Positions 16,529 to 25,491 of a stretch of 64,000 bases of DNA are shown here, one piece after another (position 1 is the stretch's first letter; each line of letters opens with the position of its first letter). Made by a program: the position numbers and the translations under genes. The stretch is from JBAZHE01 sp964547855 (GTDB taxonomy: Bacteria; Patescibacteriota; Patescibacteriia; Patescibacteriales; WJLG01): assembly GCA_964547855.1 (NCBI GenBank), contig CAZJPG010000005.1, positions 14,998 through 78,997 on the forward strand, read 5' to 3'. The notes below the pieces were generated by a model. That model did not search any database. It was not told the origin of the DNA and saw nothing but the letters and a program-made list of their open reading frames with translations.

Positions 16529-17287
16529 ATGTCAGAAGAAATCAAGAACGAAGAGGTCGTCGCCGTGGAAGAAAAAGCCACCAAGACACCAAAGAAAGAT
16601 AAAAAAACCGCTAAGCCAGTCAAGGCAAAAGCTGTTTTAAACTTCGACAAGAACAAGACTTACCCGATAGCCGAAGCCATTAAGTTGGCCAAAGAAGCTG
16701 GACACGAAAAGTTTGATGCCTCTGTCGAGGTACACTTCAAACTTGGTATCGACCCAGCTAAGGGCGATCAGCAAGTTCGCGGAACCGCTTCCTTGCCTCA
16801 TGGCATCGGTAAAGTCGTCCGCATCGCCGCTTTCGTCGAACCAGCTAACGAAGCTGCCGTCAAAGCCGCCGGAGCCGACATTATCTGCAACGAAGAGAAG
16901 ATCGCCGAGATCAAGAAGACCGAAAAGACTGACTTCGATCTAGCTATCGCCGAGCCTTCCATGATGAAAAAGATGGGTATGATCGCTAAGATATTGGGAA
17001 CTAGAGGCTTAATGCCATCCCCTAAGAATGATACTGTCACCGACGACCCAGCTAAGGCCGTCACTGAATTCAAAAAGGGTAAATTAAGCTTCAAGAACGA
17101 CAATACCGCCAACATCCATTTGATCATCGGAAAAAAGTCTTTCGACGATGTTAAATTGACCGAGAACTACCAGGCTATTTTGGAGATCATCAAAAAATCC
17201 AAGCCTTCCGCCGCCAAAGGAACTTTCGTCCGCGGCATCACCGTCTGCACCAGCATGGGAGCGGGTGTCAAAGTCCAAGTCGAATAA
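16529..17287 (+). CDS. rplA: 50S ribosomal protein L1
   Basis: 252 residues. An N-terminal Lys/Glu/Ala-rich extension of about 35 residues precedes the standard protein: SVEVHFKLGIDPAKGDQQVRG near 62-82, LPHG, the GTRGLMPSPK signature near 158-167, and FVRGITVCTSMG near the end. Binds the 23S L1 stalk and probably the operator in front of it. The extension is longer than in model bacteria and is probably disordered. Confidence 0.97.
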   Translation: MSEEIKNEEVVAVEEKATKTPKKDKKTAKPVKAKAVLNFDKNKTYPIAEAIKLAKEAGHEKFDASVEVHFKLGIDPAKGDQQVRGTASLPHGIGKVVRIAAFVEPANEAAVKAAGADIICNEEKIAEIKKTEKTDFDLAIAEPSMMKKMGMIAKILGTRGLMPSPKNDTVTDDPAKAVTEFKKGKLSFKNDNTANIHLIIGKKSFDDVKLTENYQAILEIIKKSKPSAAKGTFVRGITVCTSMGAGVKVQVE

Positions 17288-17302
17288 ACACTCTATATAA
17301 AC

Positions 17303-17339
17303 AAAAAGCGCTTTTTAAAAAGAGCGCTTTTTGTTTTTC
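17303..17339 (+). terminator. intrinsic terminator of the secE operon
   Basis: A perfect 10-bp stem, AAAAAGCGCT with AGCGCTTTTT, around a 10-nt loop, then a T-rich tail. Confidence 0.9.
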
Positions 17340-17386
17340 TTGTGTAATGGTATAATGGCAAAAGATAACAAAATAAATCGAAAATT

Positions 17387-18175
17387 ATGAAAAACAAGAT
17401 TCAAGTCGGAGAGATCATGAGCACCGGCTGGAAACTTACCATTAAAAATTTCCTTTACTTTTTAGGATTATTAGTGATTTTGATAGTGCTAAACATAATC
17501 ATCTCGATCGGCAATGAAATTCTAAGCAAAAATACCGGTTTCATAGTAGTTTTATTATACAACTTGGCGAGCCAGGTGTTTAACATGATAATAAGCCTTG
17601 GCCTGATAAAGATATGTATCGATATGGTCTTTGGTAAAAAAGATCCAATAAACACTCTCTTTTCCGTCTATCGCCCAGTCCTAAAATATTTTGTCTCAAG
17701 CATACTAAGCGGACTAATAACCGCACTGCCAATTCTATTCGTTCTAGGGGTTTGGGGTCTGGGTAATATAATCATGAGCCGAACCGGCAGCCAAAGTATG
17801 AGTTTAGTGTCTTTCAATGTCATCCTTGGGATCCTTGGTTTAGCCTCGGTCTGTTACGCCATATACATGGGAACCAGGCTTATGTTTTTCGTCTATTTTA
17901 TGGTCGACAAGAACACTGGTATAATCGAATCATTAAAGATCAGCTTCTATGCCACTAAGGGAAATTTTTGGAAACTGGTCGTTCTTCAGTTGGCCCTATT
18001 TGGCGCCAACCTCCTTGGTGCCATAGCACTCTTAGTAGGTCTATTCCTAACCGTGCCCATGTCGATGCTGGCGACTGCCGAAGCCTACAAGCGTTTAAGC
18101 TCCGACCCTGCCGAAGAGGCAATACCAGTCTCATCCCCCGCTCCGGTCAATACCGAGCCTGTACCAGCCGCTTAA
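17387..18175 (+). CDS. multi-pass membrane protein of unknown function
   Basis: 262 residues with about six membrane segments (near 22-45, 52-75, 95-120, 135-160, 170-190 and 205-235) and an Ala/Pro tail. The layout, beginning with VGEIMSTGWKLTIKNF, is that of a group of six-helix proteins related to the DUF975/glycerophosphodiester-phosphodiesterase membrane domain. No function is known. A TATAAT box lies at 17351-17356 without a clear -35. Ends with its own terminator. Confidence 0.75.
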   Translation: MKNKIQVGEIMSTGWKLTIKNFLYFLGLLVILIVLNIIISIGNEILSKNTGFIVVLLYNLASQVFNMIISLGLIKICIDMVFGKKDPINTLFSVYRPVLKYFVSSILSGLITALPILFVLGVWGLGNIIMSRTGSQSMSLVSFNVILGILGLASVCYAIYMGTRLMFFVYFMVDKNTGIIESLKISFYATKGNFWKLVVLQLALFGANLLGAIALLVGLFLTVPMSMLATAEAYKRLSSDPAEEAIPVSSPAPVNTEPVPAA

Positions 18176-18194
18176 CACCTTAGAATTACCTATA

Positions 18195-18222
18195 CCACCC
18201 GCTAAATAAGGCGGGTGGTTTT
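18195..18222 (+). terminator. intrinsic terminator
   Basis: CCACCCGC pairs with GCGGGTGG and is followed by four T, directly after the membrane protein gene. Confidence 0.75.
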
Positions 18223-18307
18223 GATTTGCCCACTTGCCGTTATTTTGATAGAATTAATTATTCAAGGGGAAATAATTCCCCGTTTTTAATCTTTTGAAAC
18301 GACTTCT

Positions 18308-18841
18308 ATGGATTTCAAAAACAACCCCAGAAAAAGGAGGCTTTCCTGGGACGAAATGTTCATGAACTTGGCCGTCATGGCCTCTAAAAGGACTTCGTGC
18401 AAATTCCACGAAACAGGCTGCGTCTATGTCGACAAAAACAAACGCATCGTTTCAATGGGCTATAATGGACCGACTGAGGGAGACTACCATTGCATAGAAG
18501 ATGGCTGCGCCAAGGTCGATGGAGATCCCAAGACCAAAGAGCTCAAACGTTGCCGCGGCGCCCATGCCGAGATCAATGGCATAATCAATTGCCAAGACAC
18601 CACTCGTCTGCGCGGAGCCACCATTTATACGGTCCTCTACCCATGCTACGACTGCATGAAGGCCTTGAACAATGCCGGAATAAAAGAGATCGTCTACAAA
18701 GACACTTATGAAAGGATAAAAACTGGCGGTGAAGGCAAAGAAGAAGAAGACGAGGCCGGAGAGCTGGCCAAATCCCGAGGAATGATCGTTCGCCGTTATG
18801 AGGGCGAGGCTTTTTGTGATTTGGATTGCTCAAAAAAATAA
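18308..18841 (+). CDS. deoxycytidylate (dCMP) deaminase
   Basis: 177 residues. Turns dCMP to dUMP, the substrate of thymidylate synthase. Cytidine-deaminase zinc site: HAE in the stretch RGAHAEINGI (near 80) with Glu as proton shuttle, and PCYDC near 117-121. An earlier CKFHETGC...YHCIEDGC segment fits the extra structural zinc site of dCMP deaminases. First of three genes leading to dTMP. Confidence 0.93.
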   Translation: MDFKNNPRKRRLSWDEMFMNLAVMASKRTSCKFHETGCVYVDKNKRIVSMGYNGPTEGDYHCIEDGCAKVDGDPKTKELKRCRGAHAEINGIINCQDTTRLRGATIYTVLYPCYDCMKALNNAGIKEIVYKDTYERIKTGGEGKEEEDEAGELAKSRGMIVRRYEGEAFCDLDCSKK

Positions 18842-18930
18842 TGAATATTGAACAATGATCTAAAAAACAAAAAATTGTTTTGAAAATATTTTCAAAAACC
18901 ATAATTCAGTATTCATAATTCAAAAAATTT

Positions 18931-19509
18931 ATGATTTTGGGCATAAAAGAACTACATAAACTTGTTAAAGAAATAAACTTGGTCGAAGGCCTCTGCGACC
19001 GCGAAATGAATAGTCCGGAAGGGGCTGGCTTCGATCTTCGCTTAGGTGAGATATATGAACTTGAAGGCGATGGTTTTCTGGGGGTCGAGGAAAGAAAGAC
19101 ACCAGATATAAAATTAGTGGCCAAAGCTAAAGCAGCCTGCCCTGCTGGCGAGGAAATAAGCGGCGTAGCCGATGAAACGGAAGACTCTTTTGTCTTTGAA
19201 CCAGGCAAGTACTACCTGATCAAAACAATGGAAAAAGTAAACCTCCCTACCAACGTTTCTGGAATAATCTTTCCACGCACCACTATGTTCCGTTCTGGGT
19301 TAGGACTTTTTAATGGCGTAGTTCAGCCAGGATATAAAGGCGAGTTGACTTTTGGCGTCTGTAATTTGGGTAAATCCAATATTAAAATATCTTTTGGCGC
19401 TCGCGTAGTGCACATAACTTTCCACGAAGTATTAGGCGAAGGAAATCAATATCGCGGCCAATGGCAAGGAGGGCGCGTTTCGACCAGCGGAACAGAAACG
19501 CAGATATAG
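18931..19509 (+). CDS. dCTP deaminase / dUTPase family protein
   Basis: 192 residues. The beta-barrel of the trimeric dUTPase/Dcd family is shown by GAGFDLRLGEIYEL near 31-44, FPRTTMFRSGLGLFNG near 110-125, and GYKGELTFGVCNLG near 131-144. The C-terminal RGQWQGGRVS region could be the glycine-rich closing loop. The protein makes dUMP from dCTP or dUTP; which one cannot be decided by eye. It lies between the dCMP deaminase and ThyX genes, all on the same strand. Confidence 0.88.
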   Translation: MILGIKELHKLVKEINLVEGLCDREMNSPEGAGFDLRLGEIYELEGDGFLGVEERKTPDIKLVAKAKAACPAGEEISGVADETEDSFVFEPGKYYLIKTMEKVNLPTNVSGIIFPRTTMFRSGLGLFNGVVQPGYKGELTFGVCNLGKSNIKISFGARVVHITFHEVLGEGNQYRGQWQGGRVSTSGTETQI

Positions 19510-19564
19510 CCATCTAAAGTGAGGAAATAAAAAATTCATTTTTAACTTTTAATCTCTAATCGCC

Positions 19565-21160
19565 ATGTTGACCACTAAAGATTTCAAAATAAATTTCCTG
19601 GGCATCAATCCGATCCTGAAGGACGAGGCTGGGGAATTAAATCCAGAAAGCATCTGTGCTTTAGGAGCTCTTCTCACCTTCAAAGGGAAATCTGCTGAAA
19701 ATCTCAAAAAAGAAGCAGAAGAAAAGGGTCAGGACATGGCCAAGAAGGTTAAAACGATCCTCAAGAACTCATCGTTAAAAGGTCACGCCTCTATGGCCAC
19801 GACCCCCGTGTTCTCGTTTTCCTATGAAGCATCCAAGATGATAGACTCTGCCTTAACCGGCATGGTCTTCTCCTCTTCCTTAATGGCTTCAGGTCGCCGC
19901 ACAGATTCTTCTTATGAGGATATAGTTTATCCTTCATCGATATCAAGCAACGAAAAAGCCCTGGAAGTATATAAAAAAGCTTCGGAAAAAATACTTGATG
20001 TGTTTCACGAATTATTAGATGCTGGCATAGAAAAGGACCAAGCCTCGAAGATATTGCAGTATGGTGTTTACGGCACCGGCATAATCTCTTACAGTGTCGA
20101 ATCGTTCAATACTTTAAAACGTGAATACGAAAGAGAGAAGGATTGGATGCCGGAAGAAATAGGCTTCTTTATCGAAACGATAGAAAAAGAATTTAAAAAG
20201 CTTGGAGTGGACGCCCTCTTTAAATCCCGCTCCTTGGCTCCTCGCACCACATATCCATATCCGAATATCTTTAAGAATCCAAAAACTACGAATTTGGCTC
20301 GTGAGATCGCCCAAGAAAGATTAGGTTCGGCCGAAAGCGAGATCGTTTCCATAAATGCATTGGCTACAAAGTCACTAAAAGAAAAAATGGACTCCTTAAG
20401 GATGGATCTGGAAGAGATCTATTCCGACAAAGCGAATCTTCTCAAGAACTGGATGAAAACCATGGAAAAAAGAGCTGAAATCACTCGCGACTACCAGAAC
20501 GCTCTGGATATAAAAATGATATCTCGCCTCTCTTGGCGCGTTTGGGGAGAAAGAAAGCGTCATCGCACCATGCCAATGACAGTAGATTCGATTTATTATG
20601 CCACTAAAAGGGCTTGTGATGTTTGGCAGGGATTGGCGACCAAGATTAAAAACGGCTCTTTAACCAAAGAAGAGGTTAAAAAACTCGACTTAGCCCTTAA
20701 CATCCCTACTGCCATAGCCGCTGACGACGAGTTGTTAAAAAAATACACTCAAGCAGTACTGACCTCAATTGAGGCTTACTCTGAAATGATCGAACTCGGC
20801 ATCCCAGAACGAGACACCATTTTTGTCATTCCGAGAGCTGTTAGAATAGAGGTCTTACAAGACGTCAATTTCCATAATTTGATCGCCGGATATTTTCCTT
20901 TGCGCCTCTGCAGTACGGCCGACGAACAGTTGCGCCGCGTCACCAGAGATGAAGCCGTCAAAATCAGGCAAAAGCTTGAGGATATGGACCTAGGTTGGTT
21001 AAATTGGCATATCGAACCAAAATGCTACAATACCGGATTCTGTCCAGAAAAAAGCTCTTGCTGGATAATCAAAAAGGCCGTCAAATTCTATGACGATAAT
21101 TTCCACGAAGAAGTAAAGAATGATCTGGAAGGCATATTCGAAAAGGAACTCGAAAAATAG
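19565..21160 (+). CDS. thyX: FAD-dependent thymidylate synthase, long two-part form
   Basis: 531 residues, more than twice the usual ThyX (about 220). Makes dTMP from dUMP using methylene-folate and flavin. The N-terminal half holds LKGHASMATTPVFSFSYE near 73-90 and a degenerate SGRRTDSSYED near 115, where single-domain ThyX has its RHR and S-x-RY motifs. The C-terminal half has the better motif ERKRHRTMPM near 329-338 (ThyX RHRx7S class) and LRRVTRDEAVKIR near 458-470. It looks like a tandem duplication with one half degraded, a form I associate with this phylum. Upstream genes feed it dUMP. Confidence 0.85.
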   Translation: MLTTKDFKINFLGINPILKDEAGELNPESICALGALLTFKGKSAENLKKEAEEKGQDMAKKVKTILKNSSLKGHASMATTPVFSFSYEASKMIDSALTGMVFSSSLMASGRRTDSSYEDIVYPSSISSNEKALEVYKKASEKILDVFHELLDAGIEKDQASKILQYGVYGTGIISYSVESFNTLKREYEREKDWMPEEIGFFIETIEKEFKKLGVDALFKSRSLAPRTTYPYPNIFKNPKTTNLAREIAQERLGSAESEIVSINALATKSLKEKMDSLRMDLEEIYSDKANLLKNWMKTMEKRAEITRDYQNALDIKMISRLSWRVWGERKRHRTMPMTVDSIYYATKRACDVWQGLATKIKNGSLTKEEVKKLDLALNIPTAIAADDELLKKYTQAVLTSIEAYSEMIELGIPERDTIFVIPRAVRIEVLQDVNFHNLIAGYFPLRLCSTADEQLRRVTRDEAVKIRQKLEDMDLGWLNWHIEPKCYNTGFCPEKSSCWIIKKAVKFYDDNFHEEVKNDLEGIFEKELEK

Positions 21161-21183
21161 CCGCATTCGATAAAAAACAAAAT

Positions 21184-21212
21184 CGCCCCAAAGATCGGGC
21201 GCTTTTGTTTTT
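21184..21212 (+). terminator. intrinsic terminator after thyX
   Basis: CGCCC pairs with GGGCG, followed by a T-rich tail. Confidence 0.7.
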
Positions 21213-21238
21213 CCTGAAAATATTTTAGCCGTTTAATT

Positions 21239-21266
21239 TTGACATAATCCAGCTAATAGTTAATAA
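21239..21266 (+). promoter_or_regulatory. promoter of the two kinase-like genes
   Basis: TTGACA (21239-21244) followed after 16 bp by TAATAA; a one-base shift gives 17 bp and AATAAT. Confidence 0.5.
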
Positions 21267-21318
21267 TATTTAATTGGCAAAAACATAATTTAATTATTTA
21301 TTTTTCATTTTCAAACAA

Positions 21319-21876
21319 ATGTCTGACAAGATCATCTTCGGCGTGACCGGCGAAATGGCCTCTGGAAAAGGGGTCGTCGCCAAATACCTGGCTGAAAAAC
21401 ACGGCGCTAGAACCTATAAGTATTCAACACTACTACGAGAATTGCTTGATACCGCTGACATCGAAAAATCCCGCAAAAACCTAACTGTACTGGGAACAAA
21501 AGTCCGCGAGATGTTTGGACGATATGCGATGACCGATGTCTTGATCTGGCGCGTTCTAAACTCAGAAGAGAGAATAATCGTCGTCGAGGGCATTCGCCAC
21601 AAAGACGAAGTCGAGGCCTGGAAAAGATTAAAGAACTTCGTTTTAGTAGCCGTAGAGGCTGATGCTAAAATTCGCTATGACCGACTTGTGGCTCGTAATG
21701 AAAACAGTGGTGACGGTACAAAATCCTTCGAAGAATTCGCCCATGACTCCGAGGCTGGCACGGAAGTTGAGATCGTCGAGACTATCGCCGCCGCCGATGA
21801 ACATATTAAAAACGAAACCACTCTAGAGGACTTTTTGTCTCAAATCGATGCTTTGGTAGAAAAATATTCTAAATAA
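21319..21876 (+). CDS. P-loop nucleotide kinase-like protein
   Basis: 185 residues. Walker A GEMASGKG near residues 11-18; a strand ending in VVEGIRHKDE near 90 in the Walker B place; and RYDRLVARNE near 120, which resembles the lid of dephospho-CoA/nucleoside-monophosphate kinases. The position directly after the ThyX group suggests a dNMP/dTMP kinase role. That is inference; dephospho-CoA kinase is the other option. Confidence 0.75.
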   Translation: MSDKIIFGVTGEMASGKGVVAKYLAEKHGARTYKYSTLLRELLDTADIEKSRKNLTVLGTKVREMFGRYAMTDVLIWRVLNSEERIIVVEGIRHKDEVEAWKRLKNFVLVAVEADAKIRYDRLVARNENSGDGTKSFEEFAHDSEAGTEVEIVETIAAADEHIKNETTLEDFLSQIDALVEKYSK

Positions 21877-21882
21877 AAACAT

Positions 21883-22434
21883 ATGCCAAAGATATATGCC
21901 GTAGTTGGGATGTGCGGCTCTGGAAAAAGCACTGTCGTCGATTATTTGAAGAAAAAATACGACTGGCCAACGATATATCTCGGAGCCATAACCTTCGATT
22001 GGATGAAAGAACGCGGCATAGAGGTTAACTATGAAAACGAAAAACACGCCCGCGAACAGATCCGTCGCGAGAACGGTGGTCTTGGCGCCTATGCCCTCCT
22101 CTCCTTGCCAAAAGTAGAAGAATCCTTAAAAGACAACGACACGATCATAATAGAAAGTCTCTACAGTTGGAGTGAGTATAAAATATTCAAAGAAAAATAC
22201 GGGGATGATTTTAAAGTCATCGCCCCGATCGCCCCGCCGGCTGAAAGATTTAAAAGATTGACCAGTAGAAAGAACGATCGTCCGATGAATTCCTGGGAAG
22301 AATTCCAAAGGCGCGATTATTCAGAGATAGAGAACATAGAAAAAGGAGGGCCGATAACTATGGCCGACTACCCAATACTCAACAATGGCGACATGAACGA
22401 CCTTGGCTCTAAAATAGACGCTTTAAATCTGTAA
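21883..22434 (+). CDS. P-loop nucleotide kinase-like protein (UPF0200-like)
   Basis: 183 residues, starting 6 nt after the previous gene. Walker A GMCGSGKS near 9-16; IIIESLYSWSEY near 84-95 as Walker B strand; APIAPPAERFKRLTSRKND near 108-126 as lid, in the style of archaeal UPF0200/dephospho-CoA-kinase-related proteins. Related in fold but not closely similar to its neighbour, so the two may be partners or paralogues. Substrate unknown. Confidence 0.75.
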   Translation: MPKIYAVVGMCGSGKSTVVDYLKKKYDWPTIYLGAITFDWMKERGIEVNYENEKHAREQIRRENGGLGAYALLSLPKVEESLKDNDTIIIESLYSWSEYKIFKEKYGDDFKVIAPIAPPAERFKRLTSRKNDRPMNSWEEFQRRDYSEIENIEKGGPITMADYPILNNGDMNDLGSKIDALNL

Positions 22435-22441
22435 AATTGAC

Positions 22442-22470
22442 AATACCACCTTGCCGGTGGTATTTTTTTT
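22442..22470 (+). terminator. intrinsic terminator
   Basis: Perfect 9-bp stem AATACCACC/GGTGGTATT with a 5-nt loop and eight T. Confidence 0.9.
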
Positions 22471-22491
22471 ACAAAGCAAAGGAGGTGGCAA

Positions 22492-22647
22492 ATGAATGCC
22501 AAGAGAATTATTATAACTCTAGCCTTACTAGTCTTGCTATTAGGCATAATAGCATGTTTGGCTAACTGGCTCTTTAACAGCGACGCCATCACCGTCTTCC
22601 TACGCGAAGCATATAGATCGCTCCGCTACTTCTCCAAAATACCCTAG
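22492..22647 (+). CDS. 51-residue small membrane protein
   Basis: A short gene with an excellent ribosome site, AAAGGAGG, 6 nt before the ATG. The product starts MNAKRIII, has one hydrophobic helix at about residues 5-28, then a short amphipathic tail ending RYFSKIP. It is boxed in by terminators on both sides (22442-22470 and 22671-22702). No promoter was seen in the 20 nt between terminator and start, so it is probably read by leakage through the upstream terminator. No family recognised; the ribosome site and the clean boundaries support it as real. Confidence 0.65.
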   Translation: MNAKRIIITLALLVLLLGIIACLANWLFNSDAITVFLREAYRSLRYFSKIP

Positions 22648-22670
22648 AACGATCGACTCAAGAGATCGAT

Positions 22671-22702
22671 AGCGCACCTTTTTACGAAGGCGCGCTTTTT
22701 TT
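22671..22702 (+). terminator. intrinsic terminator of the 51-residue gene
   Basis: AGCGC-A-CCTT pairs with AAGG-C-GCGCT, followed by a T-run. Confidence 0.8.
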
Positions 22703-22736
22703 AAAAAAAAGACCGGAGCACCTTTGTGAACCGGTC
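22703..22736 (-). terminator. intrinsic terminator of the 22768 gene
   Basis: On the minus strand GACCGG pairs with CCGGTC around 14 nt, followed by eight T. Faces the terminator at 22671-22702. Confidence 0.75.
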
Positions 22737-22767
22737 ATGCGTCGCTCAAATAAAATAGAGCGAAAAT

Positions 22768-23058
22768 TTATTTCTTTGATTGTCTTTTTTTCTTACCAGC
22801 CAATTTATTGACCTCATCAAGAGTGAGTCTTTCCGGGTAACAATGGTGATGCTTCCCAAAGCCAAGATACTCAACGTCATTATATCGACACTTGGGGTTT
22901 CTGGAATTACTCTTTTCGGTATATTCCATAACCCTATCATCCTCAAGGCGACAAAAATTTCTCTTGAAAATACCATTACTGGTAACGGCTCCGCGAGCTT
23001 TGAAGGCCCACTGTTTTCTTGAAAAGAAAAAGTATTCTTTTTCTCCTTTTTCCTTCAT
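22768..23058 (-). CDS. small basic Cys/His-containing protein of unknown function
   Basis: 96 residues if started at the ATG at 23058 (MKEKGEKE); an in-frame start at 23133 is possible but its extra 25 residues look non-coding. It contains CRLEDDR, NPKCRYNDVEYLGFGKHHHCYPERLT: cysteines and a His cluster that could bind zinc. Strongly basic C-terminus (GKKKRQSKK) suggests nucleic acid contact. Followed by a good terminator. No family recognised. Confidence 0.55.
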   Translation of the reverse strand: MKEKGEKEYFFFSRKQWAFKARGAVTSNGIFKRNFCRLEDDRVMEYTEKSNSRNPKCRYNDVEYLGFGKHHHCYPERLTLDEVNKLAGKKKRQSKK

Positions 23059-23154
23059 AAAAAACCTACGTTTTCGATTAGAAATGAATAAGAACTTGGG
23101 TTTTACCCTATCACTTTTTATTATTATTGTCAATAGATGAGGTGGTTTTACTGC

Positions 23155-23183
23155 TTGATTTTTACACCTCGACGCGCTAAAAT
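23155..23183 (+). promoter_or_regulatory. promoter of gatB
   Basis: TTGATT (23155-23160), 17 bp, TAAAAT (23178-23183); ATG follows about 60 nt later. Confidence 0.65.
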
Positions 23184-23245
23184 TGAATAGCAGGTAGAAT
23201 TTCCCTTATTTTTCTTTTTTATATTTTATTTTTTATACGAATATT

Positions 23246-24760
23246 ATGGAATATGACGTTATCATCGGCATGGAAATACATGCCGAGCTCAAGACAAAAT
23301 CAAAAATGTTCTGCCGTTGTAGCAATATCGCCATAAGCAATGAGGATCCGAACACTAGAACTTGCCCGATCTGTCTTGGACATCCAGGGACTTTGCCTTA
23401 CCCAAACAAAGACGCCATCGATTGGACCATGACCCTCGGCTTGGGATTGCATTGTCGTATCAATGAATACTCAAAATTCGACCGCAAGAACTATTTCTAC
23501 CCTGATTTGCCAAAAGGGTATCAGATATCTCAATTCGAACTCCCCTTTTGCGCTGATGGCTGGCTAGACGTCGACGGTGAAAAAGTAGCAATAACTCGCA
23601 TTCATCTTGAAGAAGACACTGGCAAGTCGACTCACCTTTCCGGCAAAGATTTCTCTTTAGTGGATCTTAATCGCGCTGGCACGCCCTTGGTCGAGCTTGT
23701 AACCGAACCAGTCATTAAGTCTGCTGAACAAGCCAAAAAATTCTGCTGGCGCTATCAGCAAACTTTAAGATATCTTGGCATATCCAATGCTGACATGGAA
23801 AAGGGAGAAATGCGCTGCGAGGCGAACATTTCGATTCAAGAAAAGGGTAAATGGGAATATACTGGCGATTGCCAGATCAAGCCGATCGGAGATTATAAGC
23901 TCAACCCAAAGATCGAAGTCAAAAATATCAACTCTTTCCGCGCCATTGAAAAGGCTATTCTTTATGAAGTCGAAAGACAGAAAAAAGCCTTGGCTGATGG
24001 AGAAAAATTGGTCCAAGAGACTCGCGGTTGGAATGAAGATAAAGGCGCGACCATTCACCAACGCTTCAAAGAGACCTCTGCCGACTATCGATACTTCCCA
24101 GAACCAGATATACCGCCTGTCGAAACTTCTGGCCAAAAGATCGAAGAATTAAAAGCTAGACTTATCGAATTGCCGGCCGAAAAGAAAATTCGTTTCATGA
24201 ACGAATATGGTTTTGACAATGAGACCGCCGAAATACTGATCAATGACAAGAAACTAGCCGATTATGCTGAACATGTCGTCTCCGAACTCGAGGCTTGGAT
24301 CGTAGCCACTGGCGATACTTGGGAGAGACAGAAGAATAAACTCTCGAAATTATCGGCCAACTGGTTGACCGGCGAACTTTTCAAACACCTAAATGCTAAC
24401 AACCAAACCATAAAAGACCTAAAGATAACCCCAGAGAACTTCGCCGAACTTATGACACTGGTCTATCAAGACAAAATAAACTCCTCTGCCGCTCAAACCA
24501 TTCTGGGAGTCATGTATGAAAAAGGTGGCGACCCGACCAATATCATGGACGACATGGGACTCAAGCAAATGGACGATGACTCTGCTTTAGAGACCATAAT
24601 AAAAGAAGTCCTTGCCAAAAACGAAAAGCAAGTGGCCGAATACAAAGCCGGCAAAACCACCGTCGCCCAATACTTAGTAGGTCAAGTCATGGCCGCCACC
24701 AAAGGAAAGGCAAATCCTAAAAAGGCACAGGAAATGGTTTCCAGAATATTGAATGCCTAA
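23246..24760 (+). CDS. gatB: aspartyl/glutamyl-tRNA amidotransferase subunit B
   Basis: 504 residues. With GatA and GatC it converts Asp-tRNA-Asn and Glu-tRNA-Gln to the amides. The start GMEIHAELKTKSKMFCRC and CPICLGHPGTLP (Cys pairs of the zinc site), then HLEEDTGKSTH and the DLNRAGTPLVELVTEP block, are diagnostic; the C-terminal 150 residues are the YqeY-like tRNA tail domain (LVGQVMAATKGKANPKKAQE near the end). gatA and gatC are not in the window. Confidence 0.97.
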   Translation: MEYDVIIGMEIHAELKTKSKMFCRCSNIAISNEDPNTRTCPICLGHPGTLPYPNKDAIDWTMTLGLGLHCRINEYSKFDRKNYFYPDLPKGYQISQFELPFCADGWLDVDGEKVAITRIHLEEDTGKSTHLSGKDFSLVDLNRAGTPLVELVTEPVIKSAEQAKKFCWRYQQTLRYLGISNADMEKGEMRCEANISIQEKGKWEYTGDCQIKPIGDYKLNPKIEVKNINSFRAIEKAILYEVERQKKALADGEKLVQETRGWNEDKGATIHQRFKETSADYRYFPEPDIPPVETSGQKIEELKARLIELPAEKKIRFMNEYGFDNETAEILINDKKLADYAEHVVSELEAWIVATGDTWERQKNKLSKLSANWLTGELFKHLNANNQTIKDLKITPENFAELMTLVYQDKINSSAAQTILGVMYEKGGDPTNIMDDMGLKQMDDDSALETIIKEVLAKNEKQVAEYKAGKTTVAQYLVGQVMAATKGKANPKKAQEMVSRILNA

Positions 24761-24793
24761 CAATGAGTCCCTGTCTTAATAACAAAAACAAAA

Positions 24794-25042
24794 ATGAACT
24801 CAAAAAATGCCTTTAACAATATAACCCAAGCGGCAATACCTTGTCTGACCATTGGAGCTCAAATAGCCATCTCCATGAAATACCCGCAATACGGACTTAT
24901 TATCGTCTTGGCGGCCCAACCTTTTTGGCTATATTCATCTTGGAAAGCCTACAAAGAGGCTAAGCAAATAGGCATGCTGATCAACACTATAATCTTTACC
25001 ATAGTGACCGCAGCCGGAATAATAAATTATTGGTTCCTATAA
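24794..25042 (+). CDS. small membrane protein
   Basis: 82 residues with three hydrophobic segments (about 14-30, 33-50, 58-80). One nt separates its stop from the EamA gene, so the two are probably coupled and may act together. No family recognised with certainty; it resembles one-repeat PQ-loop/DUF-type small membrane proteins. Confidence 0.65.
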   Translation: MNSKNAFNNITQAAIPCLTIGAQIAISMKYPQYGLIIVLAAQPFWLYSSWKAYKEAKQIGMLINTIIFTIVTAAGIINYWFL

Positions 25043-25043
25043 T

Positions 25044-25475
25044 ATGGACAATATTTGGCTCGTCTATGCCCTTCTTTCAGCTTTGACCGCCTCACTAGTG
25101 GCCATCTTTGGCAAAGTAGGGTTACAAGGCATCGACACTAACGCCGCCACGGCCATACGCGCCGTGATAATGACCGTCTTTCTTTTCGGCGTCATTCTTC
25201 TTCAAGGAAAACTAAACGATATCAAACCGATACTAGCCAATCACAAAGCCCTGACTTACATAATCCTGTCCGGAGTGGCCGGTGCTTTATCTTGGCTGTT
25301 CTACTTCTTAGCCCTCAAGGGCGGCAAAGTCAACCAAGTCGTGCCTATAGACCGCTTGAGCGTCGTTTTCGCGCTTGTCTTGGCCTTTGTCATTCTAGGT
25401 GAAAAGATAAGCATAAAGGCAGCCATGGGGGCCCTTTTGGTACTGATCGGCGGCATAATAGTCGCCCTGGGATAA
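25044..25475 (+). CDS. EamA/DMT family half-size transporter
   Basis: 143 residues with about five membrane helices: one EamA repeat instead of the usual two, so it probably works as a dimer. IDTNAATAIRAVIMTVFL near 30-47, AGALSWLFYFLALKGG near 82-97, and FVILGEKISIKAAMGALLVLIGG near the end are typical. Exports metabolites in general; substrate not inferable. Confidence 0.85.
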   Translation: MDNIWLVYALLSALTASLVAIFGKVGLQGIDTNAATAIRAVIMTVFLFGVILLQGKLNDIKPILANHKALTYIILSGVAGALSWLFYFLALKGGKVNQVVPIDRLSVVFALVLAFVILGEKISIKAAMGALLVLIGGIIVALG

Positions 25476-25491
25476 TCAAAAAAGATCTATC

